64,000 nt of DNA from contig CALKJU010000020.1 of NCBI GenBank assembly GCA_937995535.1, positions 124,001 through 188,000 on the forward strand, given 5' to 3'. How positions within the stretch are numbered: position 1 is the stretch's first letter; every line of letters begins with the position of its first letter. This document shows positions 55,840 to 64,000 of the stretch, piece by piece. Made by a program: the position numbers and the translations under genes. The DNA comes from an uncultured Alphaproteobacteria bacterium. Its GTDB lineage: Bacteria; Pseudomonadota; Alphaproteobacteria; Geminicoccales; Geminicoccaceae. Under the pieces are notes generated by a model, which saw only the letters and a list, made by a program, of their open reading frames with translations, did no database searches and was not told the DNA's origin.

Positions 55840-57132
55840 ATGCGTCGCGCAAACAACATCCTCTTAGTAATTCTTGCCGTCGGCATCTCTGTGGCGGTCG
55901 GCGGGTTCTCGATCCCGGCGCAAGGCGAGACCCTCCAGCGGCAGATCGAGCAGCTCCGGCGGCTGGTCGAGCAGCAGCAGGAGACCATCTCGCAGCTCCA
56001 GCAACGGCTGGAGGCGCTGCAGGACGAGGCGGTCTCGACGCGGGAGATGGCGGCGGCGGCGCGACAGCAGGCCGAGGAGCAGCGGCAGGCGCTGGCGGAG
56101 AAGCCGGCGGTGGCGTCCGGCAACCCGAAGCTGAAACTGTCCGTGTCCGGTCACGTCAACCGGATGGTCAACCTCGCCGATGACGGTAACAAGACGAAGG
56201 GCTACTTTGTCGACAACAACACGTCGGTGTCGCGCTTCCGCTTCGTCGCCGAGGGTAGCGTGACCGAAGACCTTAGCATCGGTACGAACGTGGAGATCGG
56301 CATATCACCGAACAACTCGAACGACGTGTCCCAGTTCAATGAGAGCTCCGGTGACAAGTTCGATCAGCGCAAGGTGGAAGCCCTGTTTACCAGCAAGTCT
56401 CTCGGCAAGCTTTCTTTCGGCAAGGGCGATGCGGCGGCCAAGGACGTTGGGAAAGTCGATCTATCCGGGACTGACCTGCTGGCCTACGCTGCCGTCCAGG
56501 ACGTTGCCGGAGGATTGTTCTTCATCGAGAATGACGGTAACGCGTCCTCGGGGGTGCAGGTGAAGAAGGCGTTCAACGATCTCGACAGCAGCCGCATCAG
56601 CCGGGTCCGTTACGACACACCCAAGCTCATGGGGGCGACGCTGGCAGTCTCCGCGGGCGAGGATCAGCGCTACGACGCGGCGTTGCGCTGGGCCGGCGAG
56701 TTCGGTGATACTTTCAAGGCAGCCGCCGGGATCGGGGTCTTCGATCCGAGTGCGCCCGGCGTGAACTATCGCCTGATCGGCTCGGCGTCGGCTCTGCATA
56801 CGCCGAGCGGACTCAATCTGACGGGCGCTGCGGGGCGCAGCGACGCGGACAGCGGCGGACTAGACACGGAGTTCGTCTACCTCAAGGCTGGCTGGCAGAC
56901 GGATTTGTTCAGCTTCGGCAAGACCGCGTTCAGCGTCGACTGGCAGCGGACCGAAGATGGCGCGGCCAAGGGCGACACGGGCGACTCCTTCGGCTTCGCC
57001 GTCGTGCAGAACGTCAAGGACTACGGGACCGAGTTCTATGCCGGCCTGCGCACCTACGATCTCGACCGGGACGATGGACCGAGCGTCAGCGACATCATCG
57101 TCGGCACGTTCGGCACCCGTGTGAAGTTCTAG
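55840..57132 (+). CDS. Coiled-coil porin (trimeric outer membrane channel)
   Basis: A 430-residue outer membrane porin. The signal peptide covers about 1-31 (VGGFSIPAQG-ET). Residues 32-90 are a Gln/Glu/Arg coiled coil (QIEQLRRLVEQQQETISQLQQRL), and the rest is a beta barrel with alternating aromatic strands ending in the terminal F (GTRVKF). This matches alphaproteobacterial porins. Codon and base use is somewhat less GC-biased than its neighbours, typical of highly expressed membrane proteins. A lipoprotein gene follows by 5 bases. Confidence 0.88.
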   Translation: MRRANNILLVILAVGISVAVGGFSIPAQGETLQRQIEQLRRLVEQQQETISQLQQRLEALQDEAVSTREMAAAARQQAEEQRQALAEKPAVASGNPKLKLSVSGHVNRMVNLADDGNKTKGYFVDNNTSVSRFRFVAEGSVTEDLSIGTNVEIGISPNNSNDVSQFNESSGDKFDQRKVEALFTSKSLGKLSFGKGDAAAKDVGKVDLSGTDLLAYAAVQDVAGGLFFIENDGNASSGVQVKKAFNDLDSSRISRVRYDTPKLMGATLAVSAGEDQRYDAALRWAGEFGDTFKAAAGIGVFDPSAPGVNYRLIGSASALHTPSGLNLTGAAGRSDADSGGLDTEFVYLKAGWQTDLFSFGKTAFSVDWQRTEDGAAKGDTGDSFGFAVVQNVKDYGTEFYAGLRTYDLDRDDGPSVSDIIVGTFGTRVKF

Positions 57133-57137
57133 CGGAC

Positions 57138-57347
57138 ATGCGCCCTCTCTCCACCAAGGCGTGGTCGATAGCACTGCTCCTTGCGGCCCTTGCCGCGTGT
57201 GCCGAGACCCAGCCATTCGACCATTCGTTCAGCAACGATCCGCAGGGGCCGGGTCTGTTTACGGGCGAGGCCGGAGCGTTCGTTCTGGCCGTCCCGGAAC
57301 GGCGACAGAGCTCCGGCGCGGCGCAAGCACCAGCGCCGGCGCGATGA
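57138..57347 (+). CDS. Small lipoprotein downstream of porin
   Basis: A 69-residue precursor with the lipobox LAAC (residues 18-21) after a hydrophobic stretch (IALLLAALAAC), so the mature product is a lipid-anchored peptide of about 49 residues. Its tail is Ala/Pro-rich. It begins 5 bases behind the porin stop, so it is probably co-expressed. No family recognised. Confidence 0.65.
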   Translation: MRPLSTKAWSIALLLAALAACAETQPFDHSFSNDPQGPGLFTGEAGAFVLAVPERRQSSGAAQAPAPAR

Positions 57348-57527
57348 TCGCGCCGTGGCGACCGTCGCGGCGCTGGTCTGAGACATCGACCTGGCCGACG
57401 GGAACCGATGACCGGTCGCTCAGCCCGGCAGCCGCAGCGCTCCTGCCGCCGCCACCTCGGTCTTGCGGTGGGTGATGTAGGCCAGGGGCGACGCCCAGCG
57501 TGATCGGCGTCACACGCGGCGCCACGC

Positions 57528-58694
57528 TCAGGCGCCGAGGTGGCGGCGGATGCGCCCGCAGGCCTCCTGGATCGCCTCGACCGAGGCGGCATAGGAGAAG
57601 CGGACATAGCCCTCGCCGTGGATGCCGAAGCTCGTGCCGCTGATGATGGCGACGCCGACTTCGGTGAGCAGCTCCTCCTGGAGCTGCCTCGAGGTCTTGC
57701 CGGTGCCCTCGATGTTCGGGAAGGCATAAAAGGCACCGCCCGGCCGCACGCAGCGGAAGCCCGGGATCGCGTTGAGCTCCTCGACGATGACCTGGCGTCG
57801 GCGATCGAACGCGGCGACCATCCGCTCGACCGCGTCCTGTGGGCCGGTCAGCGCCTCGATCCCGGCCCATTGCGTCGCGGCGTTGACACAGGAGTGGGTG
57901 TTGATGGCGAGGCGCGTGGCATGCTCGACGAGCGGCTCCGGCCACACTCCCCAGCCCAGACGCCAACCGGTCATGGCGTAGGTCTTGGACCAGCCGTCCA
58001 GGAGGATCAGCCGATGCTCGAGCTCGGGATAGGCGGTGAGCGACGCATGTGGGACACCGTCGTAACACATCCGGGCGTAGATCTCGTCCGACAGGACGGC
58101 CACCTCGGGGTAGTCGAGCAGGCCCTCGACGAGGCGGTCGAGTTCGGCCTTCGGTACCACCCCGCCGGTCGGGTTGGCCGGGCTGTTGACGATCAGCAGG
58201 CGCGTGCGCGGGGTGATCTTGTTGAGCACCTCCAGAGCGGAGAAGGCGAAGCCCTTGTCCTCGTGGAGCGCGATCGGGACGGGCTCGGCGCCGGTCCACT
58301 GGATCAGCGAGCGATAGATCGGGAAGCCGGGATCGGGGTACATGATCTCGACGCCCGGCTCACCGAACATGGCGATGGCCATGAACATCGTCACCTTGCC
58401 GCCGGGTACGATGACGATCCGCTCCGGGCTGACCTCGACGCCGCGGCGCAGCCGCATGTCCGCCGCCACCGCCTCGCGCAGCGGGAGGATCCCGTTTGCC
58501 GGGGTGTAGCCATGATGGCCGTCGCGAAGCGCTTTCACGGCCGCCTCGACGATGTGCGGCGGGGTCGGGAAATCGGGCTGGCCGATGCCGAGGTTGATGA
58601 TGCTGCGGCCCTCCTGGGCGAGCCGCGTCGCGCGCGCGAGTACCTCGAAAGCGCTCTCGGTGCCGAGACGCGCCATAGCCGCGGCGAGCTGCAT
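57528..58694 (-). CDS. PLP-dependent class I/II aminotransferase
   Basis: A 388-residue aspartate-aminotransferase-fold protein. It contains IINLGIGQPDFPTPPHIVEAA, VNSPANPTGGVVPKAEL, SDEIYARMCYDG and the PLP lysine in LDGWSKTYAMTGWRLGW, with the final RFSYA region holding the carboxylate Arg. Start ATG 58694 gives a normal N-terminus (MQLAAAMARLGTESAFEVLARA). It may supply 2-oxo acids, but donor and acceptor are unknown. It is divergent from uvrD across 273 bases, in which I see no other gene. Confidence 0.9.
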   Translation of the reverse strand: MQLAAAMARLGTESAFEVLARATRLAQEGRSIINLGIGQPDFPTPPHIVEAAVKALRDGHHGYTPANGILPLREAVAADMRLRRGVEVSPERIVIVPGGKVTMFMAIAMFGEPGVEIMYPDPGFPIYRSLIQWTGAEPVPIALHEDKGFAFSALEVLNKITPRTRLLIVNSPANPTGGVVPKAELDRLVEGLLDYPEVAVLSDEIYARMCYDGVPHASLTAYPELEHRLILLDGWSKTYAMTGWRLGWGVWPEPLVEHATRLAINTHSCVNAATQWAGIEALTGPQDAVERMVAAFDRRRQVIVEELNAIPGFRCVRPGGAFYAFPNIEGTGKTSRQLQEELLTEVGVAIISGTSFGIHGEGYVRFSYAASVEAIQEACGRIRRHLGA

Positions 58695-58932
58695 CGATCC
58701 TGGCCCGGATGGTGGAGCGGAGCGGACCATGCCATCGACGGCGGCGCGCGACAACGCCGTCGCTGGAGGGGAAAAGGCGACCTGCGGGTTGCCCACTCGC
58801 GCGGCTGACCCACAGGTCGTTGGAGTCCTCAGCCCTCAGCGCCACGGATCCTGCCGTCGGACGCGCCGCCATGCTGTGCGGTTTGGCACAGGCCGGGCGG
58901 ATTTCCGCCGCTACCGAGCCCCCAGAGCCCGG

Positions 58933-58961
58933 TTGTCGCCGACGCAACGGCACGGCATATC
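58933..58961 (+). promoter_or_regulatory. Weak promoter candidate for uvrD
   Basis: TTGTCG (58933-58938), 17 bases, CATATC (58956-58961), with the -10 only 6 bases before the GTG start at 58968. If used, the mRNA would be almost leaderless. Weak match. Confidence 0.25.
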
Positions 58962-58967
58962 GCGCTC

Positions 58968-61211
58968 GTGGACGCATCGCCGCCGCTCCCGACCGATCGG
59001 CACCCGACCGATGAGCCGGATCATCTCGGCCGGCTGAACCCGGACCAGCGCGCGGCGGTCACCGCCGCCGATGGACCGCTGCTGGTGCTCGCCGGCGCCG
59101 GGACGGGCAAGACCCGGGTCCTGACCACGCGGCTTGCGCACCTGATCGTCACCGGGCGGGCCCGGCCGGGCGAGATCCTGGCCGTGACCTTCACCAACAA
59201 GGCCGCGCGCGAGATGGGCGAGCGGGTCGAGCAGCTGATCCGCCGCGGCGTGCAGGGAATGTGGCTCGGCACGTTCCACGCGATCGGCGCACGGCTGCTG
59301 CGGCTGCATGCCGAGCTGGTCGGCCTCAAGCCGAGCTTCACCATCCTCGACACCGATGACCAGCTCCGGCTGGCCAAGCAGGTCATTGCCGCGGCCGATC
59401 TCGACGAGCGGCGCTGGGCGCCGCGCGTGCTCGCCGGCATCATCCAGCGCTGGAAGGACCGCGGCTGGCGGCCCGATCAGGTCCCGCAGGGCGAGGTCTC
59501 CGACTTCGCCCTCGGCCGCGGGGTCGAGCTGTACGGCGCCTATCAGGATCGGCTGACCACGCTCAACGCCTGTGACTTCGGCGACCTGCTCTTGCACAAC
59601 CTGACCCTGTTCCAGAAGGCGCCCGACGTGTTGGCGCACTACCAGCGCCGGTTCCGGGCGATCCTGGTCGACGAGTACCAGGACACCAACGTCGCGCAGT
59701 ATCTCTGGCTCAGGCTGCTGGCGCAGGGCCACCGCAACATCACCTGCGTCGGCGACGACGACCAGTCGATCTACTCCTGGCGCGGCGCCGAGGTCGGCAA
59801 CATCCTGCGCTTCGAGCAGGACTTCCCGGGCGCGCAGGTGATCCGGCTCGAGCGCAACTATCGCTCCAAGGGCCACATCCTCGGTGCCGCCTCGGGCCTG
59901 ATCGCCCGCAACCGCGCGCGCCACGGCAAGACCCTGTGGACCGAGGACGAGACCGGCCAGCCGGTCCGCGTCGCGGGCCTGTGGGACGAGCAGGAGGAGG
60001 CGCAGTTCGTCGCCGGCGAGATCGAGGCCTGGCAGCGCGAAGGCGGCGACCTTGCGCAGACGGCGGTCCTGGTGCGCGCGGGCTTCCAGACCCGCGCCTT
60101 CGAGGAGCGGTTCATCCAGACCGGGCTGCCCTATCGGGTGATCGGCGGCCTGCGCTTCTACGAGCGGGCCGAGATCCGCGACGCCGTCGCTTATCTGCGG
60201 GTCGTCGCCCAACCCGATGACGATCTGGCGCTCGAGCGGATCATCAACCAGCCGAAGCGGGGCATCGGCGACGCGGCCCTGCGCACCTTGCGCGAAGCGG
60301 CGCGGCGACAGCAGGCGAGCCTGCTGGCCACCGCCCGGAGCCTCGCCGGCACCGACGAACTGCCGGCGCGCACCCGCAACGCGCTGGGTCGGCTGGTGGA
60401 CAGCTTCGATCGCTGGCGGCAGATGCTGGCATCGCGCCCGCCGCGCGAGCTGGCCGAGACGGTGCTCGACGAGTCCGGCTACACCGAGATGTGGCAGAAC
60501 GACCGCTCGCCGGACGCGCCGGGGCGTCTCGAGAACCTCAAGGAGCTCGTCAAGGCGCTGGAGGAGTTCGAGAGCCTTACGGGCTTCCTCGAGCATGTCG
60601 GGCTGGTCATGGACAACGCTGCCGACACGAGCGCCGACATGGTCAACCTGATGACCCTGCACGCGGCCAAGGGTCTCGAGTTCGACTGCGTCTTCCTGGT
60701 CGGCTGGGAGGAGGGCGTATTTCCCAGCCAGCGGGCACTGGAGGAGGGCGGCAACAGCGCACTCGAGGAGGAGCGGCGTCTCGCCTATGTCGGGATCACC
60801 CGCGCACGGCGGCGCTGCACGGTCAGCTTCGCCGCCAACCGCCGGGTCTACGGGCAGTGGGCTTCGAGCATCCCGTCGCGGTTCGTCGATGAGCTGCCCG
60901 AGGCGCATATCGAGCATCTGTTCCGCTCGCCGGCCGCGCGACCCGACTACGAGCCGGTGATCGAGCTGGAGCCACCATCTGCGCCACAGTTCCGCGCTGG
61001 CCGACACGCCGGCAGGGTCATCGAGGGTCGGGCCGAGATCCTGACCACGCGCCCGGCCCCGGGCAGTCGCACCTTCAGCGTCGGCCAGCGCATCTTCCAC
61101 GACAAGTTCGGCTACGGGCGGATCGAGCGGGTCGACGGTGACCGGCTCGAGATCGCCTTCGATAAGGCCGGGACGAAGAAGGTCATCGACAGCTTCGTGC
61201 AGCCGACATGA
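58968..61211 (+). CDS. uvrD: UvrD/PcrA family DNA helicase
   Basis: A 747-residue superfamily I helicase unwinding DNA 3'-5' in excision and recombination repair. Walker A LAGAGTGKT is at 41-49; other motifs are TFTNKAAREM, LVDEYQDTN (motif II), DDDQSIYSWRGAE (motif III), LERNYRSKG, LMTLHAAKGLEF and VGITRARRR (motif VI). The C-terminus carries the short PcrA-type tail with GQRIFHDKFGYGRI. Length is near the family norm of about 720-750. Its TGA overlaps prmA by ATGA. Confidence 0.95.
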   Translation: MDASPPLPTDRHPTDEPDHLGRLNPDQRAAVTAADGPLLVLAGAGTGKTRVLTTRLAHLIVTGRARPGEILAVTFTNKAAREMGERVEQLIRRGVQGMWLGTFHAIGARLLRLHAELVGLKPSFTILDTDDQLRLAKQVIAAADLDERRWAPRVLAGIIQRWKDRGWRPDQVPQGEVSDFALGRGVELYGAYQDRLTTLNACDFGDLLLHNLTLFQKAPDVLAHYQRRFRAILVDEYQDTNVAQYLWLRLLAQGHRNITCVGDDDQSIYSWRGAEVGNILRFEQDFPGAQVIRLERNYRSKGHILGAASGLIARNRARHGKTLWTEDETGQPVRVAGLWDEQEEAQFVAGEIEAWQREGGDLAQTAVLVRAGFQTRAFEERFIQTGLPYRVIGGLRFYERAEIRDAVAYLRVVAQPDDDLALERIINQPKRGIGDAALRTLREAARRQQASLLATARSLAGTDELPARTRNALGRLVDSFDRWRQMLASRPPRELAETVLDESGYTEMWQNDRSPDAPGRLENLKELVKALEEFESLTGFLEHVGLVMDNAADTSADMVNLMTLHAAKGLEFDCVFLVGWEEGVFPSQRALEEGGNSALEEERRLAYVGITRARRRCTVSFAANRRVYGQWASSIPSRFVDELPEAHIEHLFRSPAARPDYEPVIELEPPSAPQFRAGRHAGRVIEGRAEILTTRPAPGSRTFSVGQRIFHDKFGYGRIERVDGDRLEIAFDKAGTKKVIDSFVQPT

Positions 61212-62122
61212 GAGCGGAGGGTGCGGCGGCACCGCCCCTCTGGCGGGTCCGCCTCAAGCTGCCGGCGGTAGCCGCTCAGCGCCTTCTCGACGCGCCCGTC
61301 GAGCTCGCCCTGAGCGTGACGGTCGAGGAGCCGCAGGATACCGAGCACGCCGCGGACCGGGTGGTCGAGCTGCTGCTCGCCGACCCGCCCGATCAGCGCT
61401 TCGCCGAAGCGCTGGCGGCTCTGGGCTTGGTCGCTGCGGTCCCGGACAGCGCCCCTGTTCCGCCGACGGACTGGCTCGCAGAGGTGGCGCGCCAGGCCCG
61501 ACCGGTGCGCGCTGGGCGGTTCGTGATCCATGGCAGCCACGCCAGGGCCGCCGCCGAGCAGGCGCCGGTGGCGATCGAGATCGACGCCGGGCTCGCCTTC
61601 GGCTCGGGCGAGCATGAGACCACACGCGGCTGCCTGCTGGCGATCGACCGGCTTCCGGCCGTGCTCGCCGCCCGTCCACGCATCCTCGATGTCGGTTGCG
61701 GCTCGGGCGTCTTGGCCATCGCCGCGGCCAAGCGCTGGCCCACGGCACGCCTGCTCGCGGTCGACAACGACCCGGTGGCCGTCGCCGTCGCCGCCGCGAA
61801 CTTCGCCTTGAATGGCGTGGCGACACGGTGCCGCGCCGCCCTGAGCGACGGGCTTCGCGCATCCGTCGTGCGCCGCGCCGCACCGTTCGACGTGATCCTG
61901 GCCAACATCCTGGCCGATCCGCTGGTCGCCATGGCGGCACCGATCGCGCGCAGCCTGAAGGTCGGTGGCCATGTGATCCTGGCCGGCCTGCTGGTCCGCC
62001 AGGCCGCGGCCGTGCTCGCCGCCTACACGGCGCACGGCCTGCGTCTGGCCGAGCGGGACGAATTCGGCGAGTGGAGTATTCTCGTCCTGACCACCGTGCG
62101 GCGCGCGCGACGCTCCAGATAG
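61208..62122 (+). CDS. prmA: Ribosomal protein L11 methyltransferase
   Basis: A 304-residue PrmA, methylating L11 on Lys residues and the N-terminus. N-terminal substrate domain (about 1-100) is followed by the SAM-binding IDAGLAFGSGEHETTRGCL and ILDVGCGSGVLAIAAAKRW, then DVILANILADPLVAMA, the NPPY-like ANI motif. Translation is coupled to uvrD by ATGA. Length normal. Confidence 0.93.
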   Translation: MRAEGAAAPPLWRVRLKLPAVAAQRLLDAPVELALSVTVEEPQDTEHAADRVVELLLADPPDQRFAEALAALGLVAAVPDSAPVPPTDWLAEVARQARPVRAGRFVIHGSHARAAAEQAPVAIEIDAGLAFGSGEHETTRGCLLAIDRLPAVLAARPRILDVGCGSGVLAIAAAKRWPTARLLAVDNDPVAVAVAAANFALNGVATRCRAALSDGLRASVVRRAAPFDVILANILADPLVAMAAPIARSLKVGGHVILAGLLVRQAAAVLAAYTAHGLRLAERDEFGEWSILVLTTVRRARRSR

Positions 62123-62143
62123 GCGTACCCGGCGCCGTGCCGG

Positions 62144-63163
62144 CTAGGGCCGCACCGGCGCCGGCAGGCCGCGCAGACGTTCGCGGACGAAGCGGCCGAA
62201 CACGGTCGGCGTGCGCCAGTCGGCGCCGAGCATCGCCGGCGTCCAGTCGGGATGCCAGCACCACGCGGTGTCGTGCAGGGCGAGCGACTGGAGGAGGTCG
62301 ACAAAGGCGCCCCCGAAGGTGGCCGCACTGCCGTCGAAGTGCAGGCCGGGGGCCGCGGCGAAGCCCCATTCGGTCACGAGCACGGGGGCGACGGTGTGCA
62401 GGCCACCAAGCCGGCGCCGCCACATGGCGGGCTGGTTGTCGTCGTGGTTGGCGTAGACGTGCCAAGCGAAGGCGAGCTGGGGATCGCCGATCCGGTTGGT
62501 CGCGATGCCGCGCAGGTCGTAGGCCCAACGGTCTCCGGTCAACAGCACGAGGTTGCGGGCGTGCGGTCGGATGGCTGCGAGCAGGCGTCGCCAGTGGGGG
62601 ACCAGGGCCGCCCAGCGCTCGCCCGGATCGCCCGGCCGGTCCGGGTGGAAGATCGGCTCGTTCCAGACCTCGAAAAGGATCCGCCCATCCTGGCCGTAGC
62701 GTCGCGCCATGGTGTCCCAGAAGTCGGCGGCGAGCGCCATCGAGCTGTCATAGAAATCGGCCGGCTGCCCCCAGCTCGGGTCCGGCCGCTGGAACCAGCC
62801 GTCGGGCCAGCCGATCGTGTGCCAGTCGACGATGACGAACAGGCCGTTCGCCAGCGCGCCACGGACATCGCGGTCGAGCGCGGCCAGCGCGTCCGCGCGC
62901 TTTCGCTTGAAGCTCGACGGGTGGACGCTGAGGCGCGCGACGTTGGCGGTCCAGGACTGGGCGATCGCAGCGAAATCGGCGACCGGGCGTTCGCTCCTGC
63001 CGAGCAGTGGGTCGCCGACGGCCACGCCGCGCAACTGGAGCGGGCGGCCGCGGTAGAGCAGGCGGCGACCGATCACCTCCACGCGTCCGGGCTTGGCAGC
63101 GTCCGCGCGACCTGCCAGCGCGGCCCCGACTGCGGCCCCAAAAATGTCGCGACGGCGAGTCAA
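62144..63163 (-). CDS. Glycoside hydrolase family 5, Tat-type signal
   Basis: A 339-residue GH5-type (cellulase fold) hydrolase. Using the TTG at 63163, the first residues LTRRRDIFGAAVGAALAG form a twin-arginine signal (RRRDIF). The acid/base E169 is in LFEVWNEPIF and the nucleophile E265 in LVTEWGF. VDWHTIGWPDGW matches bacterial endoglucanases. It is the second of two tandem GH5 genes; they share many motifs (NANHD-type YANHDD, AWCWHPDW) and so arose by duplication. The substrate could be a beta-glucan or the cell's own polysaccharide. Confidence 0.82.
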   Translation of the reverse strand: MTRRRDIFGAAVGAALAGRADAAKPGRVEVIGRRLLYRGRPLQLRGVAVGDPLLGRSERPVADFAAIAQSWTANVARLSVHPSSFKRKRADALAALDRDVRGALANGLFVIVDWHTIGWPDGWFQRPDPSWGQPADFYDSSMALAADFWDTMARRYGQDGRILFEVWNEPIFHPDRPGDPGERWAALVPHWRRLLAAIRPHARNLVLLTGDRWAYDLRGIATNRIGDPQLAFAWHVYANHDDNQPAMWRRRLGGLHTVAPVLVTEWGFAAAPGLHFDGSAATFGGAFVDLLQSLALHDTAWCWHPDWTPAMLGADWRTPTVFGRFVRERLRGLPAPVRP

Positions 63164-63282
63164 GGTGGCGTTCCCGGCGTTTTTCCGCCGACCTTGTCGC
63201 CGCGCCCAGGCCAGGCCCACAAGCCGCGACGGGCGTACCCCGGGCGCCACTCCGTTAATGTTTGCGAAGGCTCAGGGAAGGC

Positions 63283-64000
63283 TCAGGGACGGTCGACGAC
63301 GCCATAGCCGTTGAGGAGATCCTTGACGAAGGCGCCGTAGTCGGTGGTGCCGTGCCAGTCGGCCAGGAGCATTGGCGGGCCCCAGTAGGGGTGCCAGCAC
63401 CACGCCGTGTGGTGCAGCCGGCGCTCGCTCATGAAGCGGGCGAACGGCTTGCCGAAGCTCTCGGCGGTGCCGTCATAGTGCACGCCCGGCGCCGGCCCGA
63501 AGCCCCATTCGGTGACCAGGACCGGGGCCACTGTGTGCAGCGCGTCGAGCTTCTCGGCCCAGCGCCGCGGGTCGTCGCCGTCGTGGTTGGCGTAGATGTG
63601 CCATGCGTAGCCGACGTTCCCGTCGGCTAGCGGGCTCTGGCGGATGCCGCGCAGGTCGTAGCCCCACTGGTCGTTCGTCGCGAGCACGAGGTTGCCGCTG
63701 TGCCGGCGGATCGTCTCGATCAGCGCGGCGAACGTCGGTTTCAGCATCTGCCAGCGGCCGAACGGGTCGCGCTCGCCGGTCAAGGCGAAGTTGGGCTCGT
63801 TCCACAGCTCGAAGACGATCCGTCCATCCGCGCCATAACGGGCGGCGATCATGGCCCAGAAGTCGTGCGCCAGAGCCACCGAGGGATCGTAGAGATCGTC
63901 CGGCTGACCCTGCTCCGGGTTGGGGATCGAGTACCAGCCGTCGGGCCAGCCGACGACGTGCCAGTCGATGATGACGAACATCCGGAATGCCAGCGCCGCG
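63283..64000 (-). CDS. Glycoside hydrolase family 5, 5' end outside window
   Basis: About 239 codons of a second GH5 enzyme; the frame remains open to the window edge, so the N-terminus is missing. Acid/base and nucleophile motifs are present (FELWNEPNF and LVTEWGFGPA), as well as IIDWHVVGWPDGW and AWCWHPYWGPPM. It closely resembles the neighbouring GH5 gene and lies 119 bases upstream of it on the same strand; the gap may hold its own promoter. Confidence 0.85.
   Translation of the reverse strand, partial: AALAFRMFVIIDWHVVGWPDGWYSIPNPEQGQPDDLYDPSVALAHDFWAMIAARYGADGRIVFELWNEPNFALTGERDPFGRWQMLKPTFAALIETIRRHSGNLVLATNDQWGYDLRGIRQSPLADGNVGYAWHIYANHDGDDPRRWAEKLDALHTVAPVLVTEWGFGPAPGVHYDGTAESFGKPFARFMSERRLHHTAWCWHPYWGPPMLLADWHGTTDYGAFVKDLLNGYGVVDRP

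Noticed and set aside
58911-61232. Antisense open frame of 773 codons across uvrD
   Set aside because: Opposite strand of a helicase with all motifs intact; high GC removes stop codons by chance.

Overview
The window is GC-rich, densely coded bacterial chromosome with no rRNA, tRNA, CRISPR array or insertion sequence that I could see. Gene content points to an alphaproteobacterium, probably Rhodospirillales or Geminicoccales: the rplU-rpmA-obgE-proB order, an Atm1-type ABC exporter, opgGH, a fused indolepyruvate ferredoxin oxidoreductase, a DctPQM TRAP system, and an aryl-pyruvate decarboxylase very like the Azospirillum enzyme. Genes are packed tightly; about a dozen neighbouring pairs share GTGA, ATGA or TGATG start/stop overlaps. 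All identifications come from reading translations and motifs; no database search was run.

Layout. 1-3457 (minus): three glycosyltransferases in an overlapping operon, divergent from a radical SAM/SPASM protein (3607-4620). 4655-7225: a self-contained unit with its own promoter and terminator, encoding two small phage-like proteins and a pectate-lyase-type tail-spike protein. 7282-9997: exonuclease III, an EI24 membrane protein, a bactofilin and a small lipoprotein. 9991-16700 (minus): a tightly spaced six-gene run: APH-type kinase, a divergent enolase paralogue, a YkvA protein, a membrane class III cyclase, a K+/H+ antiporter and a methyltransferase. 16852-22517: an HD protein resembling the C-terminal half of a CCA-adding enzyme, overlapping a molybdopterin oxidoreductase, then rplU-rpmA-obgE-proB. 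22514-26313 (minus): ipdC-aas. 26447-33865: a small cytochrome c, a metallo-hydrolase, opgG-opgH and an Atm1-type exporter. 33967-38043: hutH, rpiB-nrdR, a flavin-binding protein, an orphan histidine-kinase DHp domain and a DUF427 protein. 38076-43294 (minus): TRAP transporter dctQ-dctM-dctP followed by a GH31 glycosidase, divergent from a D-2-hydroxyacid dehydrogenase. 44302-46430: HAD hydrolase, SDR and a broken GNAT gene. 46465-53487: sulfur cassette fccA-fccB-tsuA-soxYZ followed by the fused IOR. 53497-62122: desaturase/methyltransferase, uracil-DNA glycosylase-like protein, porin plus lipoprotein, aminotransferase, uvrD-prmA. 62144-64000 (minus): two tandem GH5 hydrolases, the second cut by the window edge.

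How parts fit. The cell appears able to take up thiosulfate and oxidise sulfide (TsuA, FccAB, SoxYZ fusion), to handle aromatic 2-oxo acids by two routes (non-oxidative IpdC and oxidative IOR), to make osmoregulated periplasmic glucans (OpgG/OpgH), and to build and trim surface polysaccharide (glycosyltransferases, tail-spike-like protein, GH5 enzymes). The best leads for something undescribed are the kinase/enolase-like pair inside the six-gene run (the enolase homologue lacks the catalytic-site histidine), the orphan DHp domain, and the autonomous tail-spike cassette.
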